The notes under the pieces were generated by a model. The model searched no databases, was not told where the DNA came from, and was given only the letters and a program-made list of their open reading frames with translations. A DNA stretch of 64,000 nt, from the NCBI GenBank assembly GCA_963806635.1, contig CAWDZA010000016.1:62001-126000 (forward strand). The letters are read 5' to 3'. Positions 34,352 through 43,963 of this stretch are shown piece after piece (the stretch's first letter is position 1; every line of letters starts with the position of its first letter). Source of the stretch: CAVVEQ01 sp963806635 (GTDB lineage: Bacteria > Chloroflexota > Anaerolineae > Anaerolineales > Anaerolineaceae). The translations under genes and the position numbers were made by a program.

Positions 34352-36679
34352 TTAAGGCTGCATTTGGAGCTGGCGAAGGGTCTTCTGATAATCTGCAACA
34401 TTGGGGGGATTGAGCGAAATGGCTTTCTGTACCATTACGATCGCTTCGGGTTTTTTGCCAGCCAGGGTGAGCGCGTCCGCGCCTGTCCCCAGAACCTCAA
34501 CCGCCTTGTTCGTCTGCCCCAGGCGGAGCATAAGGTCAGCCAGTTTGTAATAAAGCTCGGGTACTTCCACATGCTCCTGGATCAGGTCCTTGATGAAACC
34601 AATTGCCTTGGGGCGCTGCTCGGAGCTTTCCAGCAGCGATGTGTAGGCATCCACCTCAGCCAGGGCTTCCGTGGCTTGACCCAGCCGGAAATAGAGATCC
34701 ACCAGGCGCGCCCGCGGGGTATCCGCCTCCGGCTGCATCGCTTTCACCTGTTCATAAACCTTTATGGCGCTGCGCCAATCCAGACGCTGCATATCGATAT
34801 CCGCCACTTTGTAAAGGATGTCCACCACCCACTTGCGGTCGGCGCCATTCTGCTGAGCCAGCTTGACTGCCGCCAGGTAGGTGCGTTTGGCCATCTCGAA
34901 TTCTGCCAGTTGGTAATAAATGCCAGCCAGGTCCACATACTGCTGCAAGGCTTCATCCACGCGGTGTTGCTCAGCCAGCAGTTCGATCAAGCGGCTGCGG
35001 ACGGAGAGATCCATGGAAGCCATCTGGGTTATGCGGGTAAGCAGGCGGATCGCCTGCCCGGCATCCCCACGCAGCGAATATACCTCGGCGGTGGTCATAA
35101 ATTTGTTAACGGCATCCTGCGAGCGTCCTTCCTTCACCAGGATCTCGCCCATCTGGATATGCAGCGGCAGATAGGTGGGCGCATAGGACATCGCATTGAA
35201 GGCCTCTTCCATCGCGGTGCGGTAAAACCCGCGCGCGGTGTGAAGGCGGATGAGCTGCATCGAATCCACGATCTGGCTGCCGCTGGTTTCCAGCATCATG
35301 CTGGCCAGAGTAAGCGGCGGGCTCCCGTCTGGCTGCAGAGGGAGCTGCTGGCGCGCCATGGTTAAATACTGACGCCAGTCTGCCCTCAGGAGCTGCCCGC
35401 GGATCACCTCGCAAAGTTTCACCTGCGCGTTGAGGTCCGTCAGGTTCACCTGGTCCTCGAGGATGGGCTCATACCCCTGGGAAAGCTCATCGGCGTCCTC
35501 AGGGCTCACCAGCTCCATATCTGCCAGGCGAAGCGCATTCAAATACGAGAGCGAGGCTTCCGCAAATTGATCCGAGGCTTCATAAAGCTGGGCGATCAGC
35601 AAGTAGGATCCCAGCGCATAATCGGGATGCTTGACCGATTCCTGCAGGTATCGAAAGGATTTCTGCCCATCCTGGGTGCTGAGGATATAGCCGAGATCAA
35701 AATAAATGTCCGGGGTCTGCAGGCCGATCTCCAGGGATTGCTCCAGGGGCTTTACCGCCCCCAGGTCATCCCCCGCGCTCTGCAATTGGATCGCCTGACC
35801 AAGGTAGACCTGGATTCGGGCACGGTCCGCGCTCTCCTGCGAAAGACCACCAGACCCGCGCCCAGTGCCGCCCACCCCGCGCCGGTAGATCAATCCTTCC
35901 GGCGAATTATCCTCGCTGATATCGAATAACTGCGCTGCCAGGCGCGCCATCGCCCGTTGGCGAGCCTCCATCACCGGGTCGATCTTGAGCGGCGCTGTGG
36001 AGCCGGGTTTGGGAAGCTGGCGCGGACCTGAGGGAATTTCCGCCTCCGCCGCGACTGGGATTGGCTGCGCATCCGGCAGGGGAAGCTGCTGGTTACGGTC
36101 CAGCATCTGAAGCATCTCGCCAACTTCCTGATATTCGGGAACCAGCTTTTGCACGTACTGGATCACCTGGTAAGCCTTGACAATATCCCCCTGCGATTGC
36201 ATGATGGCCGCCGAGGCGACATATTCCTCCACCGCGTTGGCCTTGCGCCCCAGCCGGTCGTAGATGGTTGCCAGCCGGGAATGTGCCATCAGGTTGACCG
36301 GGTCAAGCGCGGCCACTTTCATCCAATTTTCGATGGTTTTATCGACGTTGCGGGCTTTGAGGAAGAGCTCGGCCGCATCCATATAATGCTGGATGGCTGC
36401 CTTGGTCTGCCCGGTTTTCTCACAGATGCGTGCCATCTTTTCAAGTGAGACTGCGTCATTGGGATTCAGTTCGTACGCCCGCGTATAGCAGGTCAGAGCT
36501 TCGTCGTAGCGTTTTTGCTCGTAATAGGAAAGCCCAAGATTGGAGATCGCCTGGGGGTGATCAGGGACCTCTTCCAACGCGCGTTGATAAAACTGGGATG
36601 CCTGATCCCAGTTTTGGTCCCAGGCGGCGGTATGCCCCTGGTTCATCATGCGCTGAAATATTTCCTGGTTTCCTGTCAC
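34352..36679 (-). CDS. Large TPR-repeat protein
   Basis: The 775-residue protein has no signal peptide or membrane span. It consists largely of tetratricopeptide repeats: N-terminal ones such as AISNLGLSYYEQKRYDEALTC, a Gln/Pro-rich linker near residues 200-240, and a second long series to the C-terminus. It is probably a cytoplasmic scaffold. A clear hairpin terminator follows it. It is 29 bases from the end of polA on the same strand and may share its transcript. No function can be assigned. Confidence 0.85.
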   Translation of the reverse strand: MTGNQEIFQRMMNQGHTAAWDQNWDQASQFYQRALEEVPDHPQAISNLGLSYYEQKRYDEALTCYTRAYELNPNDAVSLEKMARICEKTGQTKAAIQHYMDAAELFLKARNVDKTIENWMKVAALDPVNLMAHSRLATIYDRLGRKANAVEEYVASAAIMQSQGDIVKAYQVIQYVQKLVPEYQEVGEMLQMLDRNQQLPLPDAQPIPVAAEAEIPSGPRQLPKPGSTAPLKIDPVMEARQRAMARLAAQLFDISEDNSPEGLIYRRGVGGTGRGSGGLSQESADRARIQVYLGQAIQLQSAGDDLGAVKPLEQSLEIGLQTPDIYFDLGYILSTQDGQKSFRYLQESVKHPDYALGSYLLIAQLYEASDQFAEASLSYLNALRLADMELVSPEDADELSQGYEPILEDQVNLTDLNAQVKLCEVIRGQLLRADWRQYLTMARQQLPLQPDGSPPLTLASMMLETSGSQIVDSMQLIRLHTARGFYRTAMEEAFNAMSYAPTYLPLHIQMGEILVKEGRSQDAVNKFMTTAEVYSLRGDAGQAIRLLTRITQMASMDLSVRSRLIELLAEQHRVDEALQQYVDLAGIYYQLAEFEMAKRTYLAAVKLAQQNGADRKWVVDILYKVADIDMQRLDWRSAIKVYEQVKAMQPEADTPRARLVDLYFRLGQATEALAEVDAYTSLLESSEQRPKAIGFIKDLIQEHVEVPELYYKLADLMLRLGQTNKAVEVLGTGADALTLAGKKPEAIVMVQKAISLNPPNVADYQKTLRQLQMQP

Positions 36680-36708
36680 TCCAAGCCCTTTAACTGGTTA
36701 ATTTTACT

Positions 36709-39498
36709 TCATTCCTTGTATTCCGAAATGGGTTTGAGGTCGCCCCAGTTCAAACCCCAGCGCGCGTCCGTGGTGAGTGGGATGCTCAAGACGTAGGCGT
36801 TTTCCATCACGTTCTGAACAACTTTGGCGGTTCGCAGCAATTCATTTTTCGGACACTCCACTAAAAGCTCATCGTGCACCTGCAGCAGCATCTTTGCTGC
36901 CAACCTTGCTTCCAGCAGCGCCGAAGGCATGTGGATCATGGCCAGCTTCAGAATATCCGCCGCCGTGCCTTGAATGGGAGAGTTGATCGCCTCCCGTTCG
37001 GCGCGGGCGCGGATGTTTTGATTCCCGCCGCTTTTTAACTCCGGGAAGTAACGCCGCCTGCCCAGCTTGGTCTCGGTATATCCATCCCTGGCTGCCGAGC
37101 GACGGATGCCATCCAGGTAGGCCTTCACCCCGGGGAAATGTTCAAAATATTCCTTCACAAAGTTTTCCGCCTCCGCCAGGGTCAGGTCGGTGCTGCGGGT
37201 GAGCCCGAAGGCGCTCATCCCGTAGATCAGCCCAAAGTTCACCGCCTTGGCGTGCCGGCGCTGATCCTTGGTCACCTGTTCCAGGGGGATGCCCAGGATG
37301 GCCGCCGCGGTGGCAGCGTGGATATCCTCCCCGGCGCGGAAGGCGGAAAGCATGGCTTCATCGCCGGACATATCCGCCACGATGCGCAGCTCGATCTGTG
37401 AATAATCCACCGAGAGCAGGTAACAGCCCTCGTCGGCGATAAATCCGCAGCGCACCTTTCGGCCAATCTCCGTGCGAGTTGGGATGTTCTGCAAATTGGG
37501 ATTATTGGAAGAAAGCCTCCCCGTCACCGCGCCGGTCTGGGAATAGGAAGTATGAATCCGGCCCGTGCGCGGATTCACCTGCTGCGGCAGCGCCAGCAAA
37601 TAGGTGGATTGCAGCTTGGCCAGTTCGCGGTATTCGAGTATGGCTTCTATGATCGCGTGGCTTCCGCGCAGTTCTTCCAAAATTTCCGCCGATGTGGAAT
37701 AAAAGCCCGTGGCAGTCCGCCAGCGCGGGTCGGCGGGCAGTTTCAATTCTTCAAATAGCACCTTGGAAAGCTGCTGGGTGGAATTGATGTTCAATGGGTG
37801 CCCAGCCAGATCCTGGATGCGGATATCCAGCTCATTCAACTTTACCTGGATCTCATCGGACATCTTCTTGAGGAATTCTTTGTCCAGGCGGATGCCGTTC
37901 ATCTCCATCTGAGCCAGCACTCCCACCAGGGGGACTTCCAGCTCGCAGAGTACATCCCGGCTGCGCCCGCGTGTTTCCAAACGTTTTTCCATCACCGGCA
38001 CCAAGCGGAGGCTCACCTCGGCATCCGCCGCGGCGTAAGGCGCAGCCTGCTCGATGGAAACAAGGTCCATGGTTTTCTGATTTTTCCCGCTGCCGATCAG
38101 CTCCTGGATGTGGGTCATGGAAATATCCAGGTAGGTCTCTGCCATTTCCTTCAAACCCAGGTTGTGGGAATTGGGGTCCGAAATCCATTCCGCCAGCAAG
38201 GTATCAAAGGCAAGCGGGGAAGGCAACAGTCCGTGACGCATCAACGTCAGACAATCGAATTTTATATTGTGCCCCGTCTTGGGCAGCTTGGGATCAGACA
38301 TCAGCGGCGTTAGGGCGTCGATCACCGCCTGGAGTTCCAGTTGCTCCCCAGCTGCGTGGCCCACCGGGATGTAATAGCCCCTGCCTGCCTGGCCAGAGAG
38401 CGAAATGCCCACCAGTTTCGCCTTCATCGGGTCCAGATCGGTTGTTTCGGTGTCGAAGGCGATCATGGGGCGCTTCGCCAGGTCAGCCAACATGGCAGTC
38501 AGGGCTGCCTCGCTTTGCACAGTGACCACTTCGAGAGTTGGCGCGTCAGGCGTGCCCACCTTTTGCACGGGCTCATTGAAAAGCTCCATCTGGCTGCCCT
38601 TGGGTTCGGTCACCCCATTGGTTCTTTCCAAACGGTGCAATTCCGGGATCAGAGAACGGAATTCCAGCTCGCGGAAGAGCGCTTCCACCGCACTGATGCC
38701 AAGTTCGTCTGTTCGGGCGTGTTCCAGATCGAGGGTGATGGCTACATCGGTGCGGATGGTTGCCAGGTCCTGGCTCAAGTAGGCGTCATCCTTCCCTTTC
38801 ACCAGAAGTTCCCGGGTCCGTTCCTTTATTTGATCCAGATGGGCATAGATCGTATCCAAATTTTGAAATTCACCCAGCAGCCCGACTGCCGTCTTTTCCC
38901 CCACCCCTTTCACGCCGGGGTAGTTATCCGAGGTATCCCCCACCAGTGCCTTGTAATCGATCACCTGCTTCGGGGTCACCCCCATAAGTTCTACAACGTC
39001 CTTTTCGAAGAAATCCCGGGATTCAGAGAGGCTCTTGCCCGGCAGGGTCACCACCACGCGGTCATTCACCAGCTGCAGCAGATCTTTATCACCGGTGATG
39101 ATCTTGACCCCCAATCCCTTTTCGACTGCCTGCCTGGCCAGGCTGCCCAGGATATCATCCGCTTCCACGCCTTCTTTTTCCAGGCGTGGGATGTGGAACG
39201 CGTCCACCATCTGGCGGATGCGTTCGATCTGCTGGCGCAGCTCGTCGGGCATCTTCGCCCGCGTCGCTTTATAGGCTGGGTAGAGCTCATTACGGAAAGT
39301 TTTCCCGGTATCAAAAGCCACCGCCAGGTATTCCGGTTTCCACTGGTAAAGGATGCGCAACAGTACCGAGGCAAAGCCATAGATGCCTGCCGTGGATTCG
39401 CCGGAAGCCGTCTGAAAGCGGGAGCTGGTGGAGGAAAGCGCAAAGTAGGTGCGGTAGGCAAGGGCATGCCCATCGATCAGGTAAAGGGTGGGTGGCAT
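36709..39498 (-). CDS. polA: DNA polymerase I
   Basis: The 929-residue protein has all three domains of Pol I. The 5'-3' exonuclease (about 1-290) shows LYLIDGHALAYRTYFAL and EGVEADDILGSLA. The 3'-5' exonuclease (about 330-510) keeps its metal-binding residues in MIAFDTETTDLD and YAAADAEVSL, so proofreading is probably active, unlike in Taq polymerase. The polymerase domain has LLSVDYSQIELRI, RRHAKAVNFGLIYGMS and LLQVHDELLVE. It fills gaps and removes RNA primers. It lies between the TPR protein and the receiver-transposase-like protein, all on the same strand. Confidence 0.97.
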   Translation of the reverse strand: MPPTLYLIDGHALAYRTYFALSSTSSRFQTASGESTAGIYGFASVLLRILYQWKPEYLAVAFDTGKTFRNELYPAYKATRAKMPDELRQQIERIRQMVDAFHIPRLEKEGVEADDILGSLARQAVEKGLGVKIITGDKDLLQLVNDRVVVTLPGKSLSESRDFFEKDVVELMGVTPKQVIDYKALVGDTSDNYPGVKGVGEKTAVGLLGEFQNLDTIYAHLDQIKERTRELLVKGKDDAYLSQDLATIRTDVAITLDLEHARTDELGISAVEALFRELEFRSLIPELHRLERTNGVTEPKGSQMELFNEPVQKVGTPDAPTLEVVTVQSEAALTAMLADLAKRPMIAFDTETTDLDPMKAKLVGISLSGQAGRGYYIPVGHAAGEQLELQAVIDALTPLMSDPKLPKTGHNIKFDCLTLMRHGLLPSPLAFDTLLAEWISDPNSHNLGLKEMAETYLDISMTHIQELIGSGKNQKTMDLVSIEQAAPYAAADAEVSLRLVPVMEKRLETRGRSRDVLCELEVPLVGVLAQMEMNGIRLDKEFLKKMSDEIQVKLNELDIRIQDLAGHPLNINSTQQLSKVLFEELKLPADPRWRTATGFYSTSAEILEELRGSHAIIEAILEYRELAKLQSTYLLALPQQVNPRTGRIHTSYSQTGAVTGRLSSNNPNLQNIPTRTEIGRKVRCGFIADEGCYLLSVDYSQIELRIVADMSGDEAMLSAFRAGEDIHAATAAAILGIPLEQVTKDQRRHAKAVNFGLIYGMSAFGLTRSTDLTLAEAENFVKEYFEHFPGVKAYLDGIRRSAARDGYTETKLGRRRYFPELKSGGNQNIRARAEREAINSPIQGTAADILKLAMIHMPSALLEARLAAKMLLQVHDELLVECPKNELLRTAKVVQNVMENAYVLSIPLTTDARWGLNWGDLKPISEYKE

Positions 39499-39522
39499 AA
39501 GGGACTCTTTTCGAGGTGAAAA

Positions 39523-41442
39523 TTAGCGGCGCAGGTGCCGGATAAAAGCATTAAGTTCGTTCTGATCAGGCGGGTCGCTCGGATTGATCCGCAGGAAGTC
39601 ATCCGCCCAGAAAAGCGGTTTTTCCGGGTCGAGAGCCATCTGAGGATAATTGGCTGCCACCAGGCGCGCGGTGGCATCCTGCAGCGTGCCAACAATTATG
39701 TCGTCCTTCTGATCTGGGTCAGCCACCAATCCCACCCGCACGGATTCAGGGCGCACCGCCAGCGCATCCACCTCCCAGCTCATGGACTGGCAGACCTGCG
39801 GAATCCAATTTCCAAGTTCAGAAGCCAGTTTACCGGTCAGGAAAACCCGCGGATCAGCCGGAACAAGCAGAAAAATGCGCAGGTTACTTGTTCCTCCCTG
39901 CGGAGTGGCTGTGGCGGGCAGTTCGGCAGTGGTGATCCTGGTGGGTTTTTGTTCCTCGTCCAGGGTCGATTCATCGAAGAATAAATCCAGCGCTGGTTGC
40001 TCTTCCATTTTTGGTTCCACCGGTGCATTCAGGTTTTCAGTCACCGGCTCATCATTCTGTAGTTCGGATGGAGTTTCCCAGGGGAATTCTGCCGGATTGC
40101 CAGCCGCCGCTGCTGCCCCGCCAAGCGCTGCGGAAGCCGCCCCCACTGCCAGCCAGGGATATTCTTCTTCGGCTGATGTGCTTGCTTCTGTTTTTCCAAG
40201 ATCTGGGAGCGGGAAGTCCTCATCGATGTTGAAGGTCGGCGGGGTCATGGGCGGGATCTGCTCCGCCTTTGGTTCCACCTCCCCAAATCCTTCATGAACT
40301 TCAGTGTGAGTTTCCGGAAACGCTTCCGGCTCTGGTTCTATCGGCGCCGCGACAGGCAAGTTATCCTCAACGGGTGTTTCTTTTTCTGTAAAGGACCTTT
40401 CCATTACTGCGGCACTTTCCTCCCCCGCCGAAGATACTTCCGAAGCCACCCATGCCTGCGCAACATCCTCCGGTTTCACCTGCGGTTGCACGCTTTCCGC
40501 AAGCCGTTTGCGCAGACGCTCGGTCTGCTCGCGAATGGATGCGTATGGAGTCTCAGAGTCATAGGTCAGGATAAGAAAAGCACCCGATCCGACCGTTGTG
40601 GCGAATAACAATTCGTTTCCCGCGCCTTGCTGCGGGGGGATATAGCGGATCAGCTCGCGGGCTTCGCTTGCCTGGAACCGTTCCGAAACCTCACGGGCAA
40701 ATTTGCGTTGAACCTCGCCATCCAGCTCCCCGCTGGTGGCGATCACTTCACCGCCGCTTACCAGCATGGCCGAGCGGGCTGTGGATTCGGAAAACCAGCG
40801 GGTCAGCTCCTCCATCATCAGGAATTGCTCGGGCGGGATCTCCTGTAGAGCGCCGGTGTTCTTTTTTGGTCCGCTGGGGATATTGATGTGCTGCTGGGTC
40901 TCTGCAATAACATCCTCAAGGGGGAGCACCAGTGTGTCAGAGAAATCATTTCCGCTGCCGCTCGGGAGATTATTTGAATCCCAGTCAATCTTCGCGAGCT
41001 CCTCGCCCATAATATCGCGCATGTCCCGGGGCCGCTCCCCTTCGAATGGAGTTCCCCCGGTTGAAGCGGAAGCAGGTGAAGCTCCTTTGAGCAACCCGCG
41101 GATTAGATCCAGAAGTTCCGGGATGAAAACGGGTTTATTAATGAAGTTATCCGCACCGCACTCTTCGAGTGTGAGCGCCGAGAATGGATCAGTGGGTGGA
41201 ATGACCAACACTTTCACATCGGGGTGTTTCAGACGGATCGCATCCACGAGGGCAGGAAGCGGCAAATCGGAGATCAACGAATCCAGGATGGCCACATCAA
41301 ATGCAAGGTTGCCAATGCAAGCCAGCACTTCCGCTCCGCTGGTAGCCAGGTCAACGGTGAATCCGCCTGCATCCTGAAGTCCCGTGCGCAGAGTTTCTCC
41401 GAAAGAAATATCGGGGGAGGCTGCCAGAATGGATTTTGCCAT
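39523..41442 (-). CDS. Receiver-domain protein with Roadblock-like and Y1-transposase-like domains
   Basis: Residues 1-120 are a CheY-like receiver with the phosphoacceptor Asp in VAILDSLISD and the Lys in INKPVF, but the N-terminal acidic pair is missing (LAASPD). Residues about 205-320 resemble a Roadblock/LC7 domain (MLVSGGEVIATSGELDG, TTVGSGAFLILTYDS). A long acidic, low-complexity linker follows. The last 120 residues match the pattern of IS200/RAYT Y1 transposases: PRVFLTGKLASELGNWI, WEVDALAVRPESVRVGLV and FWADDFLRINP. The HUH motif (HxH) reads VRV and the catalytic Tyr position reads AFI, so it is not a working nuclease. This looks like a domesticated DNA-binding fold. Function is unknown. 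It lies 24 bases before polA. Confidence 0.8.
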   Translation of the reverse strand: MAKSILAASPDISFGETLRTGLQDAGGFTVDLATSGAEVLACIGNLAFDVAILDSLISDLPLPALVDAIRLKHPDVKVLVIPPTDPFSALTLEECGADNFINKPVFIPELLDLIRGLLKGASPASASTGGTPFEGERPRDMRDIMGEELAKIDWDSNNLPSGSGNDFSDTLVLPLEDVIAETQQHINIPSGPKKNTGALQEIPPEQFLMMEELTRWFSESTARSAMLVSGGEVIATSGELDGEVQRKFAREVSERFQASEARELIRYIPPQQGAGNELLFATTVGSGAFLILTYDSETPYASIREQTERLRKRLAESVQPQVKPEDVAQAWVASEVSSAGEESAAVMERSFTEKETPVEDNLPVAAPIEPEPEAFPETHTEVHEGFGEVEPKAEQIPPMTPPTFNIDEDFPLPDLGKTEASTSAEEEYPWLAVGAASAALGGAAAAAGNPAEFPWETPSELQNDEPVTENLNAPVEPKMEEQPALDLFFDESTLDEEQKPTRITTAELPATATPQGGTSNLRIFLLVPADPRVFLTGKLASELGNWIPQVCQSMSWEVDALAVRPESVRVGLVADPDQKDDIIVGTLQDATARLVAANYPQMALDPEKPLFWADDFLRINPSDPPDQNELNAFIRHLRR

Positions 41443-41493
41443 ATTAAGAGTTTATCACGCCCTTGAAAGTGAGGCAAGCGAGCCTCGCACGGG

Positions 41494-41519
41494 ATTCAAT
41501 TTGAATGGGATATAATCCC
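41494..41519 (+). promoter_or_regulatory. Paired palindromes over the wecC -10 box
   Basis: ATTCAA-T-TTGAAT (41494-41506) abuts GGGAT-ATA-ATCCC (41507-41519), which contains TATAAT at 41511-41516. The start codon is 30 bases downstream. They may be an operator overlapping the promoter. Confidence 0.4.
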
Positions 41520-41546
41520 AACAGGAATAACCATCGAGGAAACACT

Positions 41547-42821
41547 GTGGAATATCATAAAATCTGCGTGATCGGGCTGGGATACATCGGCCTGCCCACT
41601 GCCTCCACCTTTGCCGACCGCGGGATCGAAGTCGTCGGGGTCGATAACAACCCGGAGATCATCACCGGCTTGCAGCAAGGTCGGCTGCACCTTTATGAAC
41701 CAGGCCTGGAGGAGCTCGTCCGCCGGGTGCTGGCTTCCGGCAACCTGCGCGTAAGCAGCCAGGCGGAGCCAGCGGATGCGTTCATTATCGCAGTTCCCAC
41801 CCCCTTCCAGGATGGCAAGAAGGCGGATATGAGTTACGTGCGTTCCGCCTGCGAATCCGTCGTCCCACACCTTCGCAAGGGCAGCCTGGTGGTTCTGGAA
41901 TCGACTTCGCCGCCGCGCACCACGGCTGAGCTCGCCAAACCCATCCTGGAACGCTCCGGTCTGCAGACCGGCCGAGATTTTCTGCTGGCTTATTCCCCGG
42001 AGCGGGTGCTGCCCGGGCGCATTCTGCAGGAACTCATCGAAAATGCCCGCGTGATCGGCGGGATCGACCCCGCTTCCGCACAGGCCGGCGCGGAACTCTA
42101 CGGGATCATCGTCCGCGGGCAGATCATCCAGACCGATGCCACCACCGCCGAGATGGTGAAGCTGATGGAGAACACCTATCGGGATATCAATATCGCGGCA
42201 GCCAATGAGTTCTCCCGTCTGGCAGAGCGTTTTGGCATCGATATCTGGGAAGCGATCCAAATCGCCAATTTGCACCCGCGGGTGAAGATCCTCTCCCCCG
42301 GCCCCGGCGTGGGTGGGCATTGCATCTCGGTGGATCCCTGGTTCCTGGTGGAATCCGCGCAGGATATTACCCCTCTCATCCACACTGCCCGCAAGGTCAA
42401 CGATTCGCAGCCAGCCTTCGTCGTGCAAAAAATCCAGAGCATCCTCGGCGATCTGAACGGCAAAACGATCGCTGCCTTTGGCCTGGCCTATAAACCCGAT
42501 GTGGACGACTTCCGTGAAAGTCCGGCGGTCCACTGTGTGGAGCTGCTGCAAGCAGCCGGTGCTGGCGTACAAGTCTATGACCCCTTCCTGAAGGGAAACC
42601 TGCCTGGAATGCGCACTTTCCCAACCCCACAGGAAACGGTTTGCTCAGCAGACATCCTCCTGCTTCTGGTCAATCACACCGCGTTTCGAAATTTTGATCC
42701 CGGGAAGATCGCCGCCGATACACCCGCCCGGCTCGTGCTGGATACCGTCAACGGCTGGGATCGATCCGCCTGGCAGAAGGCGGGGTTCAAGGTGCATCGC
42801 CTGGGTTCGGGGAAGGCTTGA
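41547..42821 (+). CDS. wecC: UDP-N-acetyl-D-mannosamine dehydrogenase-type nucleotide-sugar dehydrogenase
   Basis: The 424-residue protein oxidises UDP-ManNAc to the uronic acid in two NAD-dependent steps. The Rossmann opening is ICVIGLGYIGLPTASTFA. The substrate region has STSPPRTT and AYSPERVLPGRI, and the catalytic Cys is in GPGVGGHCISVDPW. The C-terminal domain has AFGLAYKPDVDDFRESPA. The neighbour wecB supports UDP-ManNAc as the substrate rather than UDP-glucose. A GTG at 41547 with GAGGAAA upstream is preferred to the ATG 14 codons earlier, which lies on the -10 box. Its stop overlaps the wecB start by one base. Confidence 0.92.
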   Translation: MEYHKICVIGLGYIGLPTASTFADRGIEVVGVDNNPEIITGLQQGRLHLYEPGLEELVRRVLASGNLRVSSQAEPADAFIIAVPTPFQDGKKADMSYVRSACESVVPHLRKGSLVVLESTSPPRTTAELAKPILERSGLQTGRDFLLAYSPERVLPGRILQELIENARVIGGIDPASAQAGAELYGIIVRGQIIQTDATTAEMVKLMENTYRDINIAAANEFSRLAERFGIDIWEAIQIANLHPRVKILSPGPGVGGHCISVDPWFLVESAQDITPLIHTARKVNDSQPAFVVQKIQSILGDLNGKTIAAFGLAYKPDVDDFRESPAVHCVELLQAAGAGVQVYDPFLKGNLPGMRTFPTPQETVCSADILLLLVNHTAFRNFDPGKIAADTPARLVLDTVNGWDRSAWQKAGFKVHRLGSGKA

Positions 42822-43963
42822 TGCTGCGCGTACTTTCCATCTTCGGCACGCGTCCGGAAGCCGTGAAAATGGCGCCGGTGATCCACGCCCTTCAAGATCA
42901 CCCGGGTATCGAATCCCATATCTGCGTTACCGCCCAGCACCGCGAAATGCTGGACCAGGTGCTGGATCTGTTCGACCTCCATCCCGATCACGACCTCAAC
43001 CTCATGCGCCACGACCAAACCCTGGCGGGTCTGACCGCTGAGATCTTCACCCGCCTTGATCCGCTCTTGGCCGCTGAGCCCTGGGATTGGGTTCTGGTGC
43101 AGGGGGATACCACTACGGTGATGGCTGCCAGCCTGAACGCCTTCTACCGCCGCATCCGCGTTGGGCATGTGGAGGCAGGCCTCCGCACCGGCGACCGCAC
43201 CCAGCCGTTTCCAGAGGAGATCAACCGCCGCGTGGCGGGGGTTGTGGCTGACCTGCACTTTGCCCCCACCCAACGCGCGGTGGAAAACCTGCGCCGCGAG
43301 GGGGTGGCGGATTGGCGTATCGCCCTAACCGGCAATCCGGTGATCGATGCCCTGAATGAGATCAGCGCCAAGCCTGCCCCCGCTGCTGTAACCGATTTCC
43401 TGCGCTCCAGGAATATCCAACCAGGGGGTAAACGGATGGTCCTGGTCACTGCCCACCGGCGGGAAAACTTCGGTCCCGGCATTGAATCCATCTGTCATGC
43501 CATCCGCGACCTGGCGGAGGCATTCCCGCAGGACCTGGAGCTGGTCTACCCGGTCCACCTCAACCCCAATATCCAGGAGCCCGTCCATCGCCTGCTGGCT
43601 GGCATTCCGAATGTATCCCTGCTGCCGCCGGTGGAATACCTCTCCCTGGTGCACTTGATGAAAGCTGCCGAACTGGTTCTGACCGATTCCGGCGGCATCC
43701 AGGAGGAAGCCACCGGGTTGGGTAAACCTACCCTGGTGCTGCGCGAGGTGACCGAACGCCCCGAAGGATTGGAAGCTGGTGTGCTGCTGCTGGTGGGCAC
43801 CAACCGTGAGCGCATCGTACGCGAAACCACCCGGCTGCTCGAGGATCACGAGGTTTATCAACGCATGGCGCACGCATCGAACCCCTTCGGCGATGGTCAC
43901 GCCGCGGAGAAGATCCTGGCTGCGCTGCTGGCATTCCGCGATCAATCATCCTCCCCTCAATGA
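42821..43963 (+). CDS. wecB: UDP-N-acetylglucosamine 2-epimerase (non-hydrolysing)
   Basis: The 380-residue GT-B fold enzyme converts UDP-GlcNAc to UDP-ManNAc, the substrate of the adjacent dehydrogenase. Signatures are SIFGTRPEAVKMAPVI, VTAQHREMLDQVLDLF, VQGDTTTVMAASLNAFY, VGHVEAGLRTGD, FPEEINRRVAGVVADLHFAP and DSGGIQEEATGLGKP. All expected catalytic acidic and His residues are present. The product feeds surface polysaccharide synthesis. The ATG overlaps the wecC stop, and the next gene overlaps by ATGA. Confidence 0.96.
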   Translation: MLRVLSIFGTRPEAVKMAPVIHALQDHPGIESHICVTAQHREMLDQVLDLFDLHPDHDLNLMRHDQTLAGLTAEIFTRLDPLLAAEPWDWVLVQGDTTTVMAASLNAFYRRIRVGHVEAGLRTGDRTQPFPEEINRRVAGVVADLHFAPTQRAVENLRREGVADWRIALTGNPVIDALNEISAKPAPAAVTDFLRSRNIQPGGKRMVLVTAHRRENFGPGIESICHAIRDLAEAFPQDLELVYPVHLNPNIQEPVHRLLAGIPNVSLLPPVEYLSLVHLMKAAELVLTDSGGIQEEATGLGKPTLVLREVTERPEGLEAGVLLLVGTNRERIVRETTRLLEDHEVYQRMAHASNPFGDGHAAEKILAALLAFRDQSSSPQ

